Part shown: in pieces, positions 1 through 8,979 of the stretch
Numbering within the stretch: the stretch's first letter is position 1
How the letters are laid out: every line of letters begins with the position of its first letter
Source: Allocoprococcus sp004560705
GTDB lineage: Bacteria > Bacillota > Clostridia > Lachnospirales > Lachnospiraceae
Direction: 5' to 3'
DNA length: 64,000 nt
NCBI RefSeq assembly: GCF_052065755.1
Contig: NZ_JBQHTK010000003.1
Coordinates: 62,001 to 126,000 of the forward strand
Translations under genes and position numbers: made by a program
The notes under the pieces: generated by a model
What the model was told of the DNA's origin: nothing
What the model saw: only the letters and a program-made list of their open reading frames with translations
Databases searched by the model: none

Positions 1-306
1 GACAATATGACCTTCTTCATACTCCCTTTTCACCAGTTCCGGATAGCGTTCTACATTGAGGCCGATCACGAAAAAAGTTACTTTTACCCCTCTTTCTTTC
101 AGACCGTCCAGCAAAAGCGGCGTACACGACGGGTGGGGTCCGTCATCAAATGTCAGTGCGATTTTCATTTTTTCTTCTTTCATTTCCTGTACTGCATCTT
201 CCCTGCTGCCGGTTTCCTGCGATCTGCCCTCCCAGATTCCCAGTGCCGTAAACAGCAAAATCATATAACAAATGGTGCAAACAGACTTCCATAACCGGTA
301 TTTCAA
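1..306 (-). CDS. Polysaccharide deacetylase (NodB/CE4), N-terminal part
   Basis: This is the beginning of a carbohydrate esterase family 4 gene that runs off the left edge. A cationic start and a hydrophobic run at about residues 8-22 look like a signal anchor, which would put the catalytic domain outside the membrane. The domain then opens with KIALTFDDGPHPSC, the CE4 motif holding the catalytic and metal-binding aspartates, followed by VTFFVIG. Family members remove acetyl groups from peptidoglycan or other amino-sugar polymers; the substrate cannot be told here. The start is uncertain: an in-frame TAG lies just upstream, a TTG at 306 keeps the full signal segment but has a poor ribosome site, and an ATG at 264 would remove most of it. 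Confidence 0.8.
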   Translation of the reverse strand, partial: MKYRLWKSVCTICYMILLFTALGIWEGRSQETGSREDAVQEMKEEKMKIALTFDDGPHPSCTPLLLDGLKERGVKVTFFVIGLNVERYPELVKREYEEGHIV

Positions 307-381
307 GCTCCCACCCCGTTTTCCATATTCTCTCTAATATATGAAAATCTCTGATTTCCTATACCTCGGGCATTTCTCTTA

Positions 382-409
382 TTGCAATATACATATTCAA
401 TGTTATAAT
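382..409 (+). promoter_or_regulatory. Sigma-A type promoter of the first MATE gene
   Basis: TTGCAA at 382-387 and TATAAT at 404-409 are separated by 16 bp. A strong ribosome site (AAAGGAGG) follows just before the ATG at 444. Confidence 0.7.
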
Positions 410-443
410 ATCAGATAGGTTATCGATACAAAGGAGGAAAATC

Positions 444-1802
444 ATGTCAGATTCGACAGGAAAAGAGAATAAAATGGGGGTCATGCCCATACCGAAACTA
501 CTGTTCACAATGTCACTTCCTATCATACTTTCCATGCTGGTACAGGCACTTTACAATATTGTTGACAGCATGTTTGTTGCCCGGCTGAATGAAAATGCAC
601 TTACCGCCGTTTCACTCACATTTCCCATACAGAACCTGATAATCGCGGTCGCATCGGGTACCGGCGTCGGGATCAACTCACTTCTCTCCAGGAATCTGGG
701 CGAGAAGAACTACGAGGCGGCTGACCGTGCTGCATCCAACGGCTTATTTCTTGGATTTATGAGTTCCCTGGCGTTTGCTGTTCTTGGCGGCCTTTGCTCA
801 GGTGTTTTTTTTCATATTCAGACAACCGATCTGCAGATCGTCCGCTACGGCACACAGTATATGCGAATCATTACGATCTGTTCCATCGGCATTTTCCTGC
901 AGGTTACTTGTGAGAGGCTGCTTCAAGCCACCGGGAAAACGTTCTATGCTATGATCACTCAGGGAACCGGTGCCATTATCAACATCATTTTAGATCCGAT
1001 TCTGATCTTCGGGTTGTTCGGTTTTCCAAGACTTGAGGTGGCAGGTGCCGCAGTTGCCACGATTATTGGTCAGATGATTGCAGCGGCAATGGCTCTGCTT
1101 TTTAACATTACGAAAAACAAAGATATTCATATTCATTTGAAAGGCTTTCGTCCAAACCGTACTGTCATTCTAAATATTTATACAGTCGGGATACCTTCGA
1201 TTATTATGATGTCCATCGGTTCTGTCATGACGTTTGGCATGAATAAGATTTTATTGATGTTCTCTTCAACAGCAGCCGCTGTATTCGGAGTTTATTTTAA
1301 ACTTCAAAGCTTTATCTTCATGCCGATCTTCGGTCTGAATAACGGAATGATACCGATCATCGCGTTTAATTACGGTGCGCGTCAGAAAAAAAGAATTCTG
1401 CACACGATATGGCTCAGTATCTGCACTGCTGTTACGATTATGCTCTTTGGGCTGGTACTCTTTCAGTGCTTTCCGGATGTCATGCTCCGCATGTTCGATG
1501 CTTCTGACCGGATGCTTGAAATCGGCATCCCTGCTCTGCGGATCATCAGCCTCAGTTTTATTTTCGCCGGATTCTGTATCGTATCAGGTTCGGTATTTCA
1601 GGCCCTCGGGAACGGCATGTACAGTCTGATCGTCTCTGTTGCAAGGCAGTTATGTGTTATACTGCCTGTTGCCTATTTATTTGCCCGGCTTTTCGGGTTA
1701 AATCAGGTGTGGTGGGCAATTCCGATCGCTGAACTTGTGTCGGTCGTACTTTCCGCCTGGTTCCTGAGGCGCATTTATCTCCAAAAAGTCAACCCGTTGT
1801 AG
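444..1802 (+). CDS. MATE family efflux transporter
   Basis: The 452-residue protein is very hydrophobic, with about twelve membrane segments in two similar halves, the usual size for the multidrug and toxic compound extrusion family. The first segments contain LPIILSMLVQALYNIVDSMF and the second half repeats the pattern, as in the DinF/NorM-like branch. Such pumps export cationic drugs or metabolites in exchange for Na+ or H+ across the cytoplasmic membrane. The gene is monocistronic, with its own promoter and a converging alcohol dehydrogenase downstream. The ATG at 444 follows AAAGGAGG at good spacing. The substrate is unknown. This is one of three MATE genes in the window. Confidence 0.93.
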   Translation: MSDSTGKENKMGVMPIPKLLFTMSLPIILSMLVQALYNIVDSMFVARLNENALTAVSLTFPIQNLIIAVASGTGVGINSLLSRNLGEKNYEAADRAASNGLFLGFMSSLAFAVLGGLCSGVFFHIQTTDLQIVRYGTQYMRIITICSIGIFLQVTCERLLQATGKTFYAMITQGTGAIINIILDPILIFGLFGFPRLEVAGAAVATIIGQMIAAAMALLFNITKNKDIHIHLKGFRPNRTVILNIYTVGIPSIIMMSIGSVMTFGMNKILLMFSSTAAAVFGVYFKLQSFIFMPIFGLNNGMIPIIAFNYGARQKKRILHTIWLSICTAVTIMLFGLVLFQCFPDVMLRMFDASDRMLEIGIPALRIISLSFIFAGFCIVSGSVFQALGNGMYSLIVSVARQLCVILPVAYLFARLFGLNQVWWAIPIAELVSVVLSAWFLRRIYLQKVNPL

Positions 1803-1821
1803 TACGATATATAAAAAAATT

Positions 1822-1853
1822 ATATTCCAAAAACAACTTGGTTTCTGGGATAT
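1822..1853. terminator. Bidirectional terminator between MATE and alcohol dehydrogenase
   Basis: A hairpin (ATATTCC pairing with GGGATAT plus inner pairs) is followed by a T run on each strand. It sits between two convergent genes. Confidence 0.6.
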
Positions 1854-1867
1854 CATTTTTTATACTC

Positions 1868-3016
1868 CTAAAGTGCTTTGTGGTACAGCATCTCAATATC
1901 TTTCTGTGTAGATTGTCTCGGATTTGCCAGAATATTTCCGCTCTTCATTGCATCTGCTGCCATCTGCGGGATCTTGTCTTCTGTCACCCCTACATCGGAA
2001 AGTCTGGAAGGAATACCAAGATCCTTCAGAAGCTCGCGCGCTTCGTCAACCAGCATCTCCGGCACAAAATCGACAACCGGTTCGCTTTCCTTGCTGATGT
2101 AATTGTAGATCTTCTCATAACGTCCGTGATCTGCAAGTGCGTTGTATTCTACAATCGTCGGAAGCAGGATGGAATTTGCCACTCCGTGCGGCACATGGAA
2201 AAATGCGCTGACCGGATGACTCATCGCATGTACATTACCCAGACGTGCCCATGCAAATGCAATTCCTGCGAACATACTTCCTGACATCATTGCGCAGGCT
2301 GCTTCTTCATCCTGTCTGTTTGCGACAAAACGGCGGATATTTGCTCCAATCAGTTCCATCGCTTTTTCTGCCATTGCATCGGAAAATGGAGATGCATCGC
2401 GGGATGTATATGCTTCCCATGCGTGGATCAGTGCATCCACACCACAGGACGCCGCGATGGATGCCGGCGCTGTCATAATAAGTTCCGGATCGAGAAGTGC
2501 ATAACTCGGAATCAGTTCATAACTGAATACCGTCAGTTTGTAGTTCCTTGATGTATCTGTGATAACAGAGAAAGCGGTCACTTCACTTCCTGTTCCTGCT
2601 GTAGTCGGGATCGCAATGATCGGCACAATCTTGCCCGGTACCTTGTGCGCTCCTTCATATTCTGTGATCTGTCCGCCGAATTTTGCAAGTACACCGACTG
2701 CTTTTGCAACGTCCATCGGGCTTCCTCCGCCAAGTGCCACAATACTTGTCGCTTCCGCTTCCTGATATGCTTTTACTGCCGCATTCACGGTATCCACGGA
2801 AGGATTCGGCTCTACATCCAGAAATTCTGCCACCTCAGTTCCGGATGCCGTAACAATACTCCGCACCTTTTCAACCACTCCCAGCTTCTCAAGTCCCCTG
2901 TCAGAAACCAGCAGCATTTTAGCCGATCCGTTTTTTTTCAGCAATTCCGGAAGTCTCTTTAAACTTCCCATTCCAAAAATAATATCCTGTGGTACTGTAA
3001 ACGTAAAATTCTTCAT
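1868..3016 (-). CDS. Iron-containing alcohol dehydrogenase (class III)
   Basis: The 382-residue protein is full length for class III iron alcohol dehydrogenases. The N-terminal Rossmann half contains GGGSPMDVAK, the nucleotide-binding signature. The helical C-terminal half carries the metal-ligand region DALIHAWEAY and HAMSHPVSAFFHVPHG, with the expected Asp and His residues. It would interconvert aldehydes and alcohols with NAD(P)H, probably as a fermentative sink; the substrate (lactaldehyde, propanediol, butanal) cannot be assigned. The ATG at 3016 was preferred over an upstream GTG at 3061 because AAAAGGAGCGG lies just before it and the GTG falls inside a terminator-like hairpin. Transcripts must cross that hairpin to reach the gene. 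Confidence 0.93.
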   Translation of the reverse strand: MKNFTFTVPQDIIFGMGSLKRLPELLKKNGSAKMLLVSDRGLEKLGVVEKVRSIVTASGTEVAEFLDVEPNPSVDTVNAAVKAYQEAEATSIVALGGGSPMDVAKAVGVLAKFGGQITEYEGAHKVPGKIVPIIAIPTTAGTGSEVTAFSVITDTSRNYKLTVFSYELIPSYALLDPELIMTAPASIAASCGVDALIHAWEAYTSRDASPFSDAMAEKAMELIGANIRRFVANRQDEEAACAMMSGSMFAGIAFAWARLGNVHAMSHPVSAFFHVPHGVANSILLPTIVEYNALADHGRYEKIYNYISKESEPVVDFVPEMLVDEARELLKDLGIPSRLSDVGVTEDKIPQMAADAMKSGNILANPRQSTQKDIEMLYHKAL

Positions 3017-3039
3017 TTTTTCCGCTCCTTTTCTAAAAA

Positions 3040-3073
3040 AAGGGCGAAACTGCTCCTTCACAGTCTCGCCCTT
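3040..3073 (-). terminator. Intrinsic-terminator hairpin in the alcohol dehydrogenase leader
   Basis: Read on the minus strand, 13 base pairs (one G-U) close an 8-nt loop and are followed directly by seven T (3033-3039 region). It lies between the promoter at 3089-3118 and the alcohol dehydrogenase ribosome site, only about 20 nt before the start codon. Confidence 0.75.
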
Positions 3074-3088
3074 GAGATTTACTCAAAC

Positions 3089-3118
3089 AGCATATACCCT
3101 GACGCCTTTCTTTGTCAA
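3089..3118 (-). promoter_or_regulatory. Promoter upstream of alcohol dehydrogenase
   Basis: On the minus strand TTGACA (3118-3113) and TATGCT (3094-3089) are separated by 18 bp. The predicted start of transcription is about ten bases before the terminator-like hairpin. Confidence 0.65.
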
Positions 3119-3119
3119 G

Positions 3120-3716
3120 CTATTTCCTTTTATTCTCTTTCTTTTTCTTCTTGATCTTTTTTCTCACACTATAGCCAAAAGTTCCCAGTAGTCTTCCAAG
3201 ACTGAAATACTGCCCGTGGACGTAAACCAGCGGCTTTGTCTTCTCAAGCGCGAACCGGTTCGACTCGTCCATGTAGGCATCATCCACATGAACCGCAAGG
3301 ACCTCTGCCAAAAACATATGATGTGAACCAAGTTCTTCTTTTTTTACCACTCTGCATTCAATATTGACCGGACTTTCCTTGATCAACGGTGCTTTTACAT
3401 ACTGCGCTTCATCCGGAGTCAAATGCATTTCTTTAAATTTGTCCACATCTCTTCCGGAACGCACACCGCAATAATCGCTGGCCTTTGCAAGATCCTCATT
3501 CGTCAGATTGATAACAAATTCTCCTGTCTCATCTATCATATGATAAGAATACCGTTCCGGCCGCACGGAAATCGATACCATCGGAGGGTTCGTACAAATC
3601 GTTCCTGCCCATGCAACCGTAATGATATTATTCTTCCCGTCCTTGTCCGATACACTGACCATGACCGCCGGTAACGGATACAGCATATTTCCTGCCTTCC
3701 AAGTCTGCTTCGCCAT
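3120..3716 (-). CDS. Flavin reductase-like FMN-binding protein (flavoredoxin family)
   Basis: The 198-residue protein matches the flavin reductase-like split-barrel family: an early AVMVSV strand, ITVAWAGTICTNPPMVSISV around residues 32-51 (FMN phosphate region), and the HHMFLAEV strand near residue 130. Members bind FMN and act as flavin reductases or electron carriers in anaerobes. The C-terminus is unusually lysine-rich (KKIKKKKK). It follows the pyrophosphatase gene by 19 bp on the same strand, so they are probably cotranscribed. The start has a GGGGAG ribosome site. The redox partner is unknown. Confidence 0.88.
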   Translation of the reverse strand: MAKQTWKAGNMLYPLPAVMVSVSDKDGKNNIITVAWAGTICTNPPMVSISVRPERYSYHMIDETGEFVINLTNEDLAKASDYCGVRSGRDVDKFKEMHLTPDEAQYVKAPLIKESPVNIECRVVKKEELGSHHMFLAEVLAVHVDDAYMDESNRFALEKTKPLVYVHGQYFSLGRLLGTFGYSVRKKIKKKKKENKRK

Positions 3717-3735
3717 AATTTTCTCCCCTGCTGTC

Positions 3736-5388
3736 CTATTTCTGCTGCAGATAACCTACCAATGTCGGAATAAACTGTTTCTTGCGGGACACAACATCCT
3801 TAAGAAGTACCCGTTCGGTATCCTCCGGCATCTCCCAGGCCTCCAGGATCCTTGCTTTTGCCCCTTCGCCACAGCACATCAGTTCCGTTGATTCCTCGAG
3901 AATATTTGTCAGCATCAAGAATACCATATCCAGATGCTGATCGACTCTGGCTACTTCCAGATAATCGGTAAGACGTTCTCTTACATCATCCAGCTCTTCC
4001 TGATTCATCGAAGTGATCTGGCCGACACCAAATGATACTCCGTTGGCATTGAATACTTTGAAATCCTGGAAACAGATCTCTTCTTCTGTCTTCTCACGCA
4101 GATTGCTGCCTGCATTGAACATCGCCTTTGCATGCTCTTCCATATTAATTCCCGCAATCTGTGCCAGAGCAGCAGCCGCCGCCTGATCCACCATCGTACA
4201 TGTCGGAGAACGGAACAGTAATGTATCCGATAAGATCGCCGAACAAAGCAGTGCTGCGATCGTCTTATCTACCGTAACACCATTCTCCTGATACATCTGA
4301 TAAACAATGGTCGCCGTACATCCCACCGGCTGATTGCGGAAGAATACCGGCCCGATTGTCTCCATACTTCCCAGTCTGTGGTGATCAATGATCTCCAGGA
4401 TATCCGCCTCTTCAATTCCGTCCACCGCCTGAGATTTTTCATTGTGATCCACCAGAATCACCTGTTTCTTTCTGGAACTCATCAACCGACGTCTGGAAAG
4501 GAAACCGCGAAAATGTCCCTGGTTATCAAGAATCGGAAAATCACGGTATTTCTTCTTCGCCATAACTTCCTTGACATCGTCTACATAATCCGACATGTGA
4601 AATGTCTCCAGATTATCCTTACTCATGAAATACTTAACCGGAATACTCTGGTTGATCAGCCTTGCCGCTGTAAATGTATCGTGCGGTGTCTGAATCACCA
4701 CAATATCTCTCTCCATTGCCATCTTCTTAATTGTTCTCGATATTTCCGCTCCCTGACAGATGACCAGACAGCTGGCATCCATCTCGATCGCGCAGAGCTG
4801 GGATTCATAACGATTTCCGAGAATGACCAGATCGTCTTTCTCAATAATATTTTCCATCATATCCGGACTGGACGCTGCAATAATCACTTTCCCCTTCAGA
4901 AAATAACCGTGTTCATTCCCTGTCACAATCGTTCCGTCCAGCGTATTCACGATATTGCGATACTGCGTTCTCGCGGTCGACAGAATATGACTGTCATACA
5001 CCTCCATGTAGGATGTCGCAATATCTCCGATCGTAATCAATCCTTCCAGCCGGTCATTTCTGGTAACCGGAAGGGTGCGGATATTCTCCTGCTTCATCCG
5101 CGTCCACGCCTCACGGATCGATGCATTGGACCGGACACCTTCAATCTGACGGATATCCATATCCTTAACCTGTAAATGCACATCTCCAAGATATCCCGGG
5201 ACTTCTACGCCAAATCGATCGAGTACGTAAGCCGTTTCCCCGTTCAGCTCACCGGCACGTTTTGCCACATACTCCTCCCCGGTCATTTCTCTTTTTAAAT
5301 TCGCATATGCAATCGCAGAACAAATGGAATCCGTGTCCGGATTCTTATGTCCGATAACATACGTTTTTTTCACTTTTCTATTTTCCAT
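3736..5388 (-). CDS. ppaC: Manganese-dependent inorganic pyrophosphatase with CBS and DRTGG domains
   Basis: The 550-residue protein is a family II (DHH) pyrophosphatase with a regulatory insert. The N-terminus has HKNPDTDS, the metal-binding signature. A first CBS motif lies at about residues 70-125, a DRTGG-type segment at about 130-245 and a second CBS at about 245-300. The catalytic part continues with IIDHH and SDTLLFRSPT, then a DHHA2 domain. It hydrolyses pyrophosphate to phosphate in the cytosol and drives biosynthetic reactions. In characterised relatives the CBS pair binds adenine nucleotides, which activate or inhibit. The ATG at 5388 is preferred because AAGGAAG sits 8-9 bases upstream; a GTG nine bases earlier overlaps that site. 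Confidence 0.93.
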   Translation of the reverse strand: MENRKVKKTYVIGHKNPDTDSICSAIAYANLKREMTGEEYVAKRAGELNGETAYVLDRFGVEVPGYLGDVHLQVKDMDIRQIEGVRSNASIREAWTRMKQENIRTLPVTRNDRLEGLITIGDIATSYMEVYDSHILSTARTQYRNIVNTLDGTIVTGNEHGYFLKGKVIIAASSPDMMENIIEKDDLVILGNRYESQLCAIEMDASCLVICQGAEISRTIKKMAMERDIVVIQTPHDTFTAARLINQSIPVKYFMSKDNLETFHMSDYVDDVKEVMAKKKYRDFPILDNQGHFRGFLSRRRLMSSRKKQVILVDHNEKSQAVDGIEEADILEIIDHHRLGSMETIGPVFFRNQPVGCTATIVYQMYQENGVTVDKTIAALLCSAILSDTLLFRSPTCTMVDQAAAAALAQIAGINMEEHAKAMFNAGSNLREKTEEEICFQDFKVFNANGVSFGVGQITSMNQEELDDVRERLTDYLEVARVDQHLDMVFLMLTNILEESTELMCCGEGAKARILEAWEMPEDTERVLLKDVVSRKKQFIPTLVGYLQQK

Positions 5389-5607
5389 TTCTACCACTTC
5401 CTTGTTTTCATACTACTTACTATTGTCAGAATGCCATTTTTTGCTCATTTCGTCAACCATATTTTCCAAAATAATACATTCTCATAAAACGTTCTTCCAT
5501 ATTTTGATAATTTTTTGTTCCGATTCTACCAAAAACATGGTATACTAAAACATAAAGCGACCTTTTGTACAACAAAAGAGTAAACGAACTGAGGTAGAGG
5601 TGGAATT

Positions 5608-6291
5608 ATGGATAACGAACAGTTAATGGAAAACACAGAGAGCATGGCAGATTATGAGGAACATTTCGATGATGCAAATCCATGGAACATCGTAAAGGAT
5701 TATCTCGAGAAGGGTACAGTACTCCATGTAACAATTGAAGGAATCGTAAACGGCGGAGCGATCGCTATGGTAGAAGGCATCCGCGGATTCATCCCGGCTT
5801 CCAGACTTTCTCTTTCTTATATTGAAGATTTGGAATCCTATCTGTTAAAAGAAGTTGATGTCAAAGTCATCGAAGCTGACCAGGCACAGGGACGTCTGAT
5901 CCTGTCAGCCCGCGAGATTCTGAGAGAACAGGAAAAGAAAGCCAAAGAAGAACTGCTTGCTTCTGTAAAAGTCGGAAGCGTTCTGAAAGGTAAAGTAGAA
6001 TCTCTTCAGACTTACGGAGCATTCATCCGTCTTGAAAACGGTCTCTCCGGTCTGGTACACATCTCACAAATCAGTACCCAGAGAATCAAATCTCCTGACC
6101 AGGTACTCAAAGTTGACGATGAAGTAGACGTAAAAGTAATCGGTATCAAGGAAGGCAAGATCAGCCTGAGCATCAAAGCTCTTATGGAAGAAAAGGAATC
6201 TGAAGAAGAGCCGGAAGAAAAGATCGAACTTCCGAAATCTGAAGCAATCGGAACCAGCCTCGGAGACTTATTTAAAAATCTGAAACTTTAA
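5608..6291 (+). CDS. S1 RNA-binding domain protein (two S1 domains)
   Basis: The 227-residue protein carries two S1 domains, at about residues 35-105 (GIVNGGAIAMVEGIRGFIP) and 118-185 (GKVESLQTYGAFIRLENGL), followed by an acidic tail rich in Glu. A short acidic N-terminus precedes them. This resembles a small relative of ribosomal protein S1 or RNA-binding general stress proteins, and should bind single-stranded RNA, possibly on the ribosome. The gene is alone on the plus strand, divergent from ppaC. The intergenic region has a TATACT at 5541-5546 but no convincing -35. The start follows GAGGTAGAGGTGG. Confidence 0.85.
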   Translation: MDNEQLMENTESMADYEEHFDDANPWNIVKDYLEKGTVLHVTIEGIVNGGAIAMVEGIRGFIPASRLSLSYIEDLESYLLKEVDVKVIEADQAQGRLILSAREILREQEKKAKEELLASVKVGSVLKGKVESLQTYGAFIRLENGLSGLVHISQISTQRIKSPDQVLKVDDEVDVKVIGIKEGKISLSIKALMEEKESEEEPEEKIELPKSEAIGTSLGDLFKNLKL

Positions 6292-6350
6292 TAATTTTAA
6301 AGAAGTTGTTACTTTGCAAAACATTTTTCGACAAAGACCAACAAATGAAA

Positions 6351-6406
6351 CGAGTATCCCATGAGGAATCTGTACTGTAAAAGTACTGATTTTCACGGGA
6401 TACTCG
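6351..6406. terminator. Long hairpin terminator between convergent S1 gene and thiM
   Basis: CGAGTATCCC (6351-6360) pairs with GGGATACTCG (6397-6406), and the interior adds GGAATC and GTACT stems. It starts directly after the thiM stop codon on the minus strand. T tracts on either side are short. Confidence 0.65.
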
Positions 6407-6409
6407 TAT

Positions 6410-7279
6410 TTATAATACTCTGTTAATCTTCCCCTTGATTCCAAGCAATTTTCCATCTATCTGATATAAAAAATCAAGAAAACGTATTTGAAAGCTTCCT
6501 GGTCCGTGGCTGTCTTCTGCCGCCAATTCTCCCGCAATCCCCATTACCGCAGCTCCCAAGAGAACCGCGTGGATCATCTTAATTTCGCAGGTATTCTGCG
6601 CCGTGCTTACGTGAACTCCACCCAGATAAGTGCTGCACACTGCTCCCAGCATACAGCCGGTACCGGTAATCTCCGACATCATCGCATCTCCATTTTCCAC
6701 CGCATATACTTCCGCTGCATCTACGATCAGATCAGTCTTACCACTTGCAAGGATAACCGCTCCGGTTCTTTTAGCCATACTTTGAAAACACTCTATTACC
6801 TTTTCCAGATTCTCCGGTGTCAGTGTATCCTGTATTCCTGCATCGATACCGATACTGTGAGACTCTTCCCCCGCCATTTCCAGTATCTCAGACATATTTC
6901 CTTTCAAAACAGAAATGGTTCCCGTTTGCAACAGCTCGCTTGCATATTCTCTGCGCAGATCACTGCAGGCAACCCCGACCAGATCGAGGAGCACGGGAAT
7001 CCCTTTCTTATTAGCTGTTGCGAGTGATCTCTTCATGGATTCCATTCTTACATCTGTGATATTTCCCAAATTCAGCATCAGCGCCTGTGCTGTCTCTGTA
7101 ATCTGCTCCACTTCCCGCGGATGTTCTGCCATGATCGGTCTTCCGCCTGCGGCAAGAACCACATTTGCACAGTCATGAATTGAAATCGGGTTTGTAATGC
7201 AGTGGATCAACGGCCGTATTTTTTTAACGAGCTTCTGAAGCGCCATCATTTTTTGAAGATTTTGTATGCTTTCTGTCAT
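6410..7279 (-). CDS. thiM: Hydroxyethylthiazole kinase
   Basis: The 289-residue protein is a ribokinase-fold thiazole kinase. It phosphorylates 4-methyl-5-(2-hydroxyethyl)thiazole to feed thiamine salvage. Family signatures include LIHCITNPISIHDCAN near residue 24, LDLVGVACSDLRR with the substrate loop, and EITGTGCMLGA near residue 200 holding the catalytic GTGC. It overlaps the 3' end of thiW by 56 bp; the ATG at 7279 is supported by GGGAGAG eight bases upstream, inside thiW. This points to translational coupling of transporter and kinase. It ends at a long hairpin. Confidence 0.95.
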   Translation of the reverse strand: MTESIQNLQKMMALQKLVKKIRPLIHCITNPISIHDCANVVLAAGGRPIMAEHPREVEQITETAQALMLNLGNITDVRMESMKRSLATANKKGIPVLLDLVGVACSDLRREYASELLQTGTISVLKGNMSEILEMAGEESHSIGIDAGIQDTLTPENLEKVIECFQSMAKRTGAVILASGKTDLIVDAAEVYAVENGDAMMSEITGTGCMLGAVCSTYLGGVHVSTAQNTCEIKMIHAVLLGAAVMGIAGELAAEDSHGPGSFQIRFLDFLYQIDGKLLGIKGKINRVL

Positions 7280-7796
7280 AAACTTTCTCTCCCAGACTCA
7301 TTTGGAATTTTGCAAGCAATCCGGCTTTACTTAAGGTTTTCAGGAAGAAATATGCAACCGTTCCGCCCATCAGTGTAGCTCCCAGAAACATGGGCGTATA
7401 GAAGAATGCGTTCAGTCCTTCTCTTCCCATCAGAAATGCCATCACCGGATAAGATACAATCGAACCGATGATCCCGGTTCCAAATACCTCTCCAATCACT
7501 GCGCAGATGATTTTCCCTCCGGAAAGCCGATAAAACACACCGGACAGAAACGCACCAAACACTGCACCCGTCAGCGCAAGAGGCGGAATTCCCATAAACA
7601 TCATACGGATGACTCCGATCAGTGTCGCACAGAGCAGAGAATACCACGGTCCCATCAGAACCGAACATACAATATTTACCAGATGCGCCGTCGGACACAT
7701 CCCCTCAATCCTGAGAATCGGAGAAATCACAACCCCGATCGCCACCATCATTGCCAGCATAATCATCCGGAAAATCTTTACTCTCGTCTTATCCAT
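7224..7796 (-). CDS. thiW: ThiW, thiazole ECF-transporter substrate-binding subunit
   Basis: The 190-residue membrane protein has about five or six transmembrane segments. The conserved N-terminal pattern ISPILRIEGMCPTAHLVNIV is typical of ThiW, the S-component of an energy-coupling factor transporter for the thiazole moiety of thiamine. It would use a shared EcfAAT module encoded elsewhere. The long overlap with thiM gives a thiazole uptake-and-phosphorylation unit. I looked for a TPP riboswitch in the 88 bp upstream (7797-7884) and saw none of its conserved elements. Confidence 0.9.
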   Translation of the reverse strand: MDKTRVKIFRMIMLAMMVAIGVVISPILRIEGMCPTAHLVNIVCSVLMGPWYSLLCATLIGVIRMMFMGIPPLALTGAVFGAFLSGVFYRLSGGKIICAVIGEVFGTGIIGSIVSYPVMAFLMGREGLNAFFYTPMFLGATLMGGTVAYFFLKTLSKAGLLAKFQMSLGEKVYDRKHTKSSKNDGASEAR

Positions 7797-7884
7797 TTTT
7801 TCAAGTCCTTTCCCTAACCTTTTCTCATCCTTTTATATACGAATATCGTGAACATTCTTTGGTATACTTCCGCATCCGAAGCTT

Positions 7885-8406
7885 TTAAACACCCTTCGTC
7901 GTACTTCCGAATCCACCGTTTCTCACTTCATCGGTGTCATCATCCACCGTGATCCCATACTCCACGAAGATTCCCTGCATAAAGCCGGTTCCCTTCGCTA
8001 TTTCCAACGTTTTTCCTTCATTGGAATCATTCGTCAGTTTTGCAAAAATATGCCCTTCATTATCGGAATAAAAATAATCACTGTCAATGATTCCTACCGT
8101 ATTATTGAGCTGCAGCCTGTATTTAAATCCAAGCCCACTTCTCGGATAGCATTTCAGCACCCATCCGTCTTCCATTTCAACCCGGATGCCGGTAGGAATC
8201 TTGACCGTCTTTCCCGGTTCCAAAACAAACGTATCCGGTGCATAAAAATCATATCCTGCACTCCCTGATGTTGCTCTCTTTGGAAGGCGGATCTCTTCAT
8301 AGAGTTTCTGTATCTCTTCTCCTGAAATATCTTCTCCAAATGTGTCCTTCCAGCTTTCGGCAAACTGTTCCGCACTTACTTTGTGAAATTTTGCAATTCT
8401 TCTCAT
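7885..8406 (-). CDS. dut: dUTP diphosphatase
   Basis: The 173-residue protein has the trimeric dUTPase core: SAGYDFYAP (motif 1), YPRSGLGFKYRL (motif 2), NNTVGIIDSDY (motif 3) and the C-terminal RNGGFGSTTKGV (motif 5). It hydrolyses dUTP to dUMP, keeping uracil out of DNA and supplying dTMP synthesis. An N-terminal extension of about 38 residues precedes the core, so the protein is longer than the usual ~145-150 residues. The ATG at 8406 follows AGGAGAAG. It lies 57 bp downstream of nrdG and is probably part of the nrdD-nrdG transcript, which fits dNTP metabolism. Confidence 0.94.
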   Translation of the reverse strand: MRRIAKFHKVSAEQFAESWKDTFGEDISGEEIQKLYEEIRLPKRATSGSAGYDFYAPDTFVLEPGKTVKIPTGIRVEMEDGWVLKCYPRSGLGFKYRLQLNNTVGIIDSDYFYSDNEGHIFAKLTNDSNEGKTLEIAKGTGFMQGIFVEYGITVDDDTDEVRNGGFGSTTKGV

Positions 8407-8463
8407 CTGTCTCTTCTCCTGTTTCACATTATTACGACCTATACCCGTCAAGTTTCAAACCTG

Positions 8464-8979
8464 CTAATTCTCATCATAATCAGGACAATGCAGAACCGGC
8501 ACTGTATCCGTTTCTGCCGCCAGTGTTCTCTGTACATCGATCACTCTTTGATTACTGCTTCCTTTCCAACAAAGAAGCGGATCCTTTTTGGCAAATACAA
8601 ATTCACCGTCCACCAACACATCCAGATACCTCACGATTTTCATGCGGCGTACCTCTTCCCACGTAGAACCCGTATACAGCCAGATTGTTTTCTCCGGAAA
8701 TGTCTCCCGGATTTCTTTTGACAGTTCTGTCACATCATTTACATTTGCAATATGAAGCGGATCGCCTCCGCTGAAGGTGATACCGCTCACATAATCCTTT
8801 TTCAATTCTTCAAACAGTTCCGCCTTTGCAGACTCGTCAAAGTAAAGTCCGCCGTTCGGATCCCATGTGACCGGATTGTGACAGTCCTTACAGCAGTGAC
8901 TGCAGCCTGCCACCCACAATACGACCCGAAGTCCGTCCCCGTTGAGCATATCATCTTTTGTTATATTGTGGTAACGCAT
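8464..8979 (-). CDS. nrdG: Anaerobic ribonucleotide reductase activating protein
   Basis: The 171-residue radical SAM protein installs the glycyl radical on NrdD. The cluster motif CSHCCKDC (CX3CX2C) begins near residue 26, and TFSGGDPL provides the SAM-binding GGD region. It acts in the cytosol under anoxia. The ATG directly abuts the nrdD stop codon (TAGATG), so the two proteins are coupled in translation. Confidence 0.96.
   Translation of the reverse strand: MRYHNITKDDMLNGDGLRVVLWVAGCSHCCKDCHNPVTWDPNGGLYFDESAKAELFEELKKDYVSGITFSGGDPLHIANVNDVTELSKEIRETFPEKTIWLYTGSTWEEVRRMKIVRYLDVLVDGEFVFAKKDPLLCWKGSSNQRVIDVQRTLAAETDTVPVLHCPDYDEN

Noticed and set aside
7797..7884. TPP riboswitch upstream of thiW-thiM
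   Set aside because: The expected conserved segments are absent and the gap is too short for the full fold.
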